Origin: Schistosoma haematobium
Lineage: Eukaryota > Platyhelminthes > Trematoda > Strigeidida > Schistosomatidae
Reading direction: 5' to 3'
DNA length: 64,000 nt
Assembly: GCF_000699445.3 (NCBI RefSeq)
Contig: NC_067198.1
Span: 39,035,523-39,099,522 of the forward strand
How positions within the stretch are numbered: position 1 is the first letter of the stretch; every line of letters starts with the position of its first letter. Positions 58,248-64,000 of this stretch are shown piece by piece. Both the position numbers and the translations under genes were made by a program. The notes under the pieces are model-generated. The model worked only from the letters and a program-made list of their open reading frames with translations. It did no database searches and was not told the DNA's origin.

Positions 58248-61200
58248 CTATTAGACGGAAATCAGAAACAATAGTACACATAAAATAAAAAGGAATGATT
58301 TCCTTAAAGAATAACATGAATTTCATGTAAAATTACATGAAATATAGAAGATCATTCATATATACAGAAATGAGCAAAAGTATACAAAAGGTCGAATCAT
58401 CTGTTGTTAGCGGGGTACAGGTTGGGTTAGAACACGTTCCGTGCAGGATTGTGTTGGTGCACACTGATCGACTATTTCCTAACTAATCAGCACTAGTGGA
58501 TACTTGGAGAAATCTCTAGAAGTTTCTCGTGTAAAAACTATAAATATACAAACGTTTTTCTTGTTGTAATTCCTACTTCCATCTACCCTTGTTATTTGAT
58601 ACATACTTTTGTTCCTGTTCAACCGTGTTCTGATTTGGGGATTTGTCGAGTGAATTGGTGTCCAAGGATACTAAGCAATAGGAATAGCTAGGTAGTAATA
58701 AGAGAAGTTATAACATTTATAGAAATTATTTTTCAATAATAATGATAGTTTCAAGGACCTTCGTTGTAAAAATGCAACTTAAAGTCAATTATTTCAATAG
58801 TTTAGTTTCACGGTACAGAATTCCAAGTATAATTCACAAAGGCTAAGAAAATAGTCAATTATTTAATACACAAGTGAAGTAGATGTAAACAATGGAAAAT
58901 TAAGCATAGTTTAACCTTAGTCCATGGCACGGGTACTTTGTGTAGGTTTTAATCTCATACATCGCAATTTGGTTAAGTTCACGAAAAGTGGACAAACATG
59001 TTAGTGACAGAACTGAGGATCATAGATCATAAATCCCTTTTAACCGTTTTTGCAACTGAAAAACTATGTACAGGTTTTTGCACTATGGACTGAGTTGAAC
59101 CAACATCACCAATAGGTGCTAGTATCCCATAGTTATTAGGGGGGGTTTGAAAAAATGTGCTGAAAGCTGATAACCTCTTATAAAGGAGAGATTATTGGAT
59201 GAGTGGAACACTGAAGAACAGTTTAACTGGTCTGTAGCTACACTCTAGTTCCTATGATTTGACTGTAAATTAGATGAAATCAGCCACTTAACTCTTGGCA
59301 AAGCTAGGAAGGATATGAACTATTAATACCCTACAGATGCTGTCGAGAATTTAAGTCTATCCTGGGAGTAAGTCAGTTTAAGAATAAAGAATGAAACTTG
59401 ACAGTGAGGATATCTTTACTTATTTCAGATGCATCAAAGCCAATAACTGGTCCACTATTGAATTATTATATACATAAAGATCATTCGACCAAAACTCACC
59501 AACCTACAGTGCCAAAGGAACAGGTGAGGTGCATGGTTGTCCACCTTGCACGACTAGCATACTGAAGAGCTGTCTTCTATTTTATGGTTATGATACATGA
59601 TGCTAAATAAGTTGCAGCTAATCAACCAAAGGTGTCTTCGAAGCATGGACGTACGATGAAATTACCAACTGAGAAATGTTGAAATCAAGTAATAAAATTG
59701 TAGATAAGGAGATGAAGTCAGATGATGATATTAAGAACTTGCGCCGACATGGTTAAGACATACGTTACGCACAACAAGTAACTACCTATCTCTACGTACG
59801 ATGACACATGAAGTTCAAATAGGAAAAAAACTAGATGTAGTTACGCTGATATATGATATATAACTACTTTCAGTGGTTACTGACTATTGTTTTGATCATG
59901 TTAAGGAGACACATCCATTAAATGTGAAGTCCATGAAATGATGGATATTATCTTTCGGAGAAAAGAGATGTTATACGCTCATGTTTCTCTAAGTGATTAA
60001 TTTTTATGAGAACAAGTACTTAAAGATAGTGTGTGTTTATCACTCACTAAATAAACTAATATTTCAGCTATAAACTAAAAGTATGTTCAAATTATATTTA
60101 CACAGTATGGCCTTATTGTGCATAAAAATTATTAGGAACAGGAGAATTAGGCTGAATTTTTGAAATCACATTCAACAATCCAAAATGTTCCTACCTGTAC
60201 ACAAACTGATCCGCCTGTTTCCGAGTTCCGATGAGTTGGACAAGAGCGAAAAATATCTGATCTGGTACACGTTCCTGTTTTTCTAGAACCAGCATAAAAC
60301 TATGTCCAAAACAAGATTGCATCATAACCCAGTCTACAGCACCTGGAAGACTTATGTCAGTAGCCAAAAATACAATATCTTCGCCTGAGACACAAAAACA
60401 AATGACATTACAGTAATAATCCAAGGAAAAAAGTTCGATGTTACTTCTGGTTTTAAAAATACGACATTCATTATTGAATTATTGAAAGGAAGACAATAAG
60501 GAAACCCATTCATATAGACCATCACGGAGTGGATACTGGTGTTGTGTATGCTTAATGCTTAGTGCTGACTAAACTTTATTGATCGGGTCGCAATACGAAA
60601 ACTAGTCTTAAAAACTCGACATCGCGACACTGATAACCCACTGTTTGTTGAGTGCAAAAAATTTAGGTCTCGAAGTTCGGAGGTAGCATTGTTGGAAATG
60701 CTACTTATTTAAGGGAAACAACTTATTAACATTTCATAACAGTAAGATATTGCTTGCATCTACCTTTTCGGTCAATACAGACCGATTCGTGTAAAAATAG
60801 GAAAGCTTGATCACCACCACGACTATAATAATATCGGATATTTGTATCATGTTCGTCTCTAACTCATCAGCAATAAGCACTTACTGTGATAATGAGATCA
60901 AGAAAAAACCACATTCAAGTGTGGATATCAGAGATGGTACAGACAGACGGACAATGAATTTTTGGTTGGTGGAGCCATTTATTAGGCCTTGAAGTACATG
61001 GTTATCTAACGGTTCTGATTACATTTTATGATAAAATGAATGCAAATATAATCAATTCATAAGAAGAATAACTTGAAACTTATAAGCAACCTTTAACATT
61101 CCTAGAAAGATGATCATTTCCTAATATTCCACCTAAATATACACGAGATTAATGGGTACAATTATTCCAAAAATACCTGTAACTGATAAACCTAAAGTAG

Positions 61201-61382
61201 AAATGAAACTTATATATCTGTAAATAATACTAATAAATAATCTGGTCAAAGGAAAAAATCCCAGATAATTCTTACCTTGTAAAGTTGTAATGCTTTTATG
61301 GTGATGCACGAGATGGGGCATAACTTGTTCCAATTCACCAAGCCACTTACATGAAGCACCAGGACACGGACAATCATAGGGC
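58055..61382 (-). CDS. SIAH: SIAH-type E3 ubiquitin-protein ligase (partial: last three exons)
   Basis: Seven in absentia family: a RING E3 that binds substrates and E2 to direct proteasomal degradation. Minus-strand exons: 61276-61382, 60195-60384, 58055-58247; phases join cleanly, giving 163 C-terminal residues (human SIAH1 has 282). Visible: the second SIAH zinc finger ([35 protein letters not shown]), then the substrate-binding domain ([112 protein letters not shown]). The RING and first zinc finger exons are not in the window; the intron upstream of 61382 contains the LINE at 62-64 kb. The C-terminus runs several residues past the usual NVTIS end. Confidence 0.93.
60195..60384 (-). CDS. 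SIAH: SIAH exon (substrate-binding domain, first part)
   Basis: 190 nt from [20 protein letters not shown] to QADQFVY plus two bases. The acceptor is GTCTCAG and the donor is GTAGGAAC. Confidence 0.93.
61276..61382 (-). CDS. SIAH: SIAH exon (zinc finger 2)
   Basis: 107 nt. The acceptor is ATTTTAG and the donor is GTAAGAATT. It begins with the last base of an Arg codon, so an upstream exon is required. Confidence 0.92.
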
Positions 61383-62470
61383 CTAAAATGATTATTTACC
61401 AAATAAACGCTTGTAATCAATATTTGATATAATTATGAAAAAAAACAGTACATGTTACAACCAGACACTTTTTAATATATATCAGCACATGCTTGTTTAC
61501 TAATCACTAATCAGTGAACAATTATTACCACCCTGAAAAATGGACTAAAAGTATCACAAACGGTTTTCAGGGAGGAAAGAGATTAAATGGGTTTGAATTA
61601 TTGATCTTAACGTTGAGAATTAGGTGAAAGAAACACAAAGCCATATAATGAAAATTTCATGAATGTAACTAGATAGTGGAGTTGAATCACTGTAGTGTCT
61701 AGACAAGTTTAGTGCTCTACTTGAAAAGAACAGATAACAATAAGTTAGCTTAATACAAAACTATGAGGAAAATGCGAATCACGAACCTGGAAAATACCAT
61801 ATCACATAAAGAAAAGTTGAATACTGCGAAAGTAGCATAGTTTCTTATGATCAAGAATTCACGAATATTGAGTTTAACTCACAGAGTGATTTACAATTCA
61901 TCTCAAAATTGCTCGGAAACTATTTAATAAGGAACAAATGGACAGAGAAATGTAAAATGGTATAGGCCCCCTAATGCCCTGGTACGGCCGAGAGTGAGGA
62001 GAGTCCGCTCTCCCTCTCGAAATACTCTCACACGGCCGCGCGTATACAGCCTCTACCAGGGAAGTCCTACTCATTGCCTTCTCGTGGCTGGGGTGTTGTT
62101 TACGAAAATGAGAGGACGAAAAGCGAATGTCCGGCGCTTTAACCGGATCCCAAACCAATGGTGCACATGGGCTCCAGTATCCTACGGGAACAAATGGCGT
62201 ATGAACCACTCGTTGGTCACCGGCTACCATGGGATTGCATCTCCTTACGATGCTCCACTGCCTTGTGGGTTAGACCTTTAGGTCAAAGGCTCGGGGAGTG
62301 GCCCCTAAGATAACCACCTGCTTCGGTTTGGGCACCCGGGCAGTATCACAGCCCACACACAAATGATGAACTCTTTATGTCTATGGAAATTACTTTTCTC
62401 GCTTCGAAAAACAACCAATTGATTCGAATTATTATCATTACAATTATTGTCATTATTATTACTATTATTG

Positions 62471-62517
<47 letters not shown>
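62471..62517. repeat. (ATT)n microsatellite in the LINE 5' leader
   Basis: About 15 perfect ATT units after an imperfect stretch from about 62427. Confidence 0.9.
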
Positions 62518-62618
62518 TTCCACATTATTCACCCTCTTTTATACTTATACAGCGGCTCGTCTTTGGTGGAAATTCGACTATCTGAACGTTCTCGTGTCAC
62601 TGTCCGGTTGAAAATTGT

Positions 62619-64000
62619 ATGTTACCACCGAATATGAGTACTGAAGCAGTTTTTCTGAAACCACGTGCGCTATTCAAACTGGCTGCCTTCAACGTTCGCA
62701 CACTTATGCAGGTCGGACAACAGATAGGGCTGGCCATGTCTTTGGAAAGTCTTAATATTGATGTTTGTTGCCTATCCGAGACCCGTATTCAAGACTCTGG
62801 CGAAGTACTACAAATTCGATCTCCATCTGTCGCTTCGAAAAGCTTGTTTTACGTGCGCTTATCTGGGGACCCTGTGGCATCTTCGTCTGGTCTCGCTGGC
62901 GTCGCACTAAGCGCTGGAGCTGAGGCAGCACTAGTCGATTGGATCCCCATTAACAGTTCGTTATGTGCTGTTAGATTAGAAAGTTCCATCAAAGTGAGAA
63001 GAAATCGGCGTGAGAAACGATGTCTTTTCGTCATCTCCGCCTATGCCCCGACAGATTGCAGCCCGGATGCAATCAAGGATGAACTCTACCACCAGTTATC
63101 TGTTCTTCTCCAGAAAGTGCGTTCGACAGATATTGTAGTACTAGCCAGAGACTTGAATGCTCAGGTCGGGCGTCTAGGCACAGAAGAGAGTCGTTTAGGT
63201 GGCCGACGAGGACATGTTGGTCGCAGGACAGATAACGAGGACCGTCTACTGCAACTATGCACAGACCACAACCTGTTTCTGGCTAGCACTAACTTTCGAC
63301 ATAGTCATCGCCGATGTGCCACCTGGCGTCCTCCCTCTGCATCTCAAGCCTGGACTCAGGTTGATCACATCGCGATCAGCTACCGCTGGCGTGGTTGTGT
63401 ACAAGACTGCCACTCCTTTTGGAGTACCTATCTGGACTCTGACCATGCCTTGGTCTACGCCAATCTTGCCTTACTTTTCAGTTGACAACGAAGTGACCGC
63501 CATCAACGGATTGATATTAGCAAGCTGGTTGCAACTTCTGTTGCAAGTAAGTATCGAACCGAGCTAGCCTCTAGGCTAGCTACCACTCCACCGAAAACTA
63601 TGGATGAGCATTGGTTGCAATTGCATGACGCCATGAAAATGGCGGGTACAGTCAGTTGTGGGTTCGCGAAACATCCCGCTTTTAAGCACTGGGTTTCTGC
63701 AGGTTCCTTACAACTCATTGAAGCCCGTCGGTCTACTCCGGGTGACCGTGAGTTTGACCATAAACGAAGGATGTTACGTAAGGAAATTGGGCAAAGCTTG
63801 CGTAAGGACCGAGAAGCCTGGTGGTCGAAGCGTGCTAATGAGCTGGAAGCAGCAGCTGCATCTGGTAATTACCGGAAGTTCTTCCAACTCATCCGAGCCA
63901 CTGGCAGCAAGAAGTCTGGTGTGAGCGAAACAATCTGTGAGGATGACGGAATGCCAATCACTAATATACATCGACGTCTTGAACGATGGGCAGAATTCTT
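62619..64000 (+). pseudogene. LINE ORF2-type protein: endonuclease and linker, one in-frame TGA
   Basis: From the ATG at 62619. AP-endonuclease motifs: LAAFNVRTLMQVGQQ, DVCCLSETRI, FVISAYAPTD, IVVLARDLNAQVG (Ala where Gly is usual), WTQVDHIAIS, LDSDHALVYANL. The frame meets TGA at 63483-63485 but continues in the same frame without another stop to the window end: DRHQRIDISKLVATSV, RKDREAWWSKRANELEAAAA, GNYRKFFQLIRATGSKK. The RT domain lies beyond 64000. Apart from the single stop and some odd residues the frame is well preserved. RTE-like or related clade; not certain. Confidence 0.85.

Larger units (their letters stand above)
61965..64000 (+). mobile_element. 5' portion of an APE-type LINE, running off the window
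   Basis: A GC-richer 5' leader starts near 61965 (boundary uncertain: GGCCCCCTAATGCCCTGG). It contains an (ATT)n tract (62471-62517) and leads to a single long coding frame from 62619. It lies in a SIAH intron, antisense to SIAH. The SIAH RING exon would be further right. Confidence 0.8.

Noticed and set aside
61384..61960. SIAH RING exon in the remaining window
   Set aside because: No CxxC-type RING or first zinc finger coding was found between 61384 and the LINE, so the upstream exons must lie beyond 64000.

Overview
The window is animal DNA from a blood fluke, most likely genus Schistosoma. It is AT-rich and intron-rich and holds two conserved host genes, both on the minus strand. It is crowded with schistosome-type retroelements: a tRNA-derived SINE resembling Sm-alpha, an RTE/SR2-like LINE, other APE-type LINEs, and Ty3/Gypsy elements of the CsRn1/Boudicca-like clade, recognised by the CX2HX9CX3C Gag finger. 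The species is not determined. No bacterial-style features (operons, CRISPR) are present.

Host genes. (1) A complete nine-exon ornithine aminotransferase gene occupies 32598 down to 12592. Every splice phase joins cleanly into a 430-residue protein with a mitochondrial-type N-terminus, D253 and PLP lysine K282. Its first two introns are 48 and 30 nt; the third is 7.7 kb and swollen by retroelements. (2) The 3' part of a SIAH (seven in absentia) E3 ubiquitin ligase gene occupies 61382 down to 58055 in three exons. Its RING exon lies beyond the right edge.

Layout. 1-12.5 kb: SINE copies, a 5'-truncated RTE copy (5924-6472) and a full-length but broken RTE copy (7184-10302), both with clear target-site duplications (TSDs). 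12.6-32.6 kb: the OAT gene; its introns hold SINE inverted dimers, a LINE 3' fragment, and an LTR-gag-LTR-gag-LTR tandem array (25785-29792, TSD ACGAC). 32.8-49.9 kb: a composite LTR retrotransposon (family A) arranged as a tail-to-tail inverted dimer bounded by TSD ACGT. Its minus-strand half is split by a nested, coding-intact element of a second family (B, 40855-47724, TSD CGTC). 50.4-51.0 kb: a decayed LINE RT. 51.7-53.8 kb: an internally deleted third LTR element (C). 53.8-58 kb: nothing recognised. 58-61.4 kb: SIAH exons. 61.9-64 kb: the 5' end of an APE-type LINE whose single long ORF carries one in-frame TGA and runs off the edge.

The most notable signals are: a matched -1 frameshift cassette (GGGAAAC, 6-nt spacer, stem and possible pseudoknot) at the gag/pol junctions of families A and B; the palindromic 17-kb composite; and the gag-only tandem LTR array, whose leader carries three copies of its LTR-end/primer-binding-site module.
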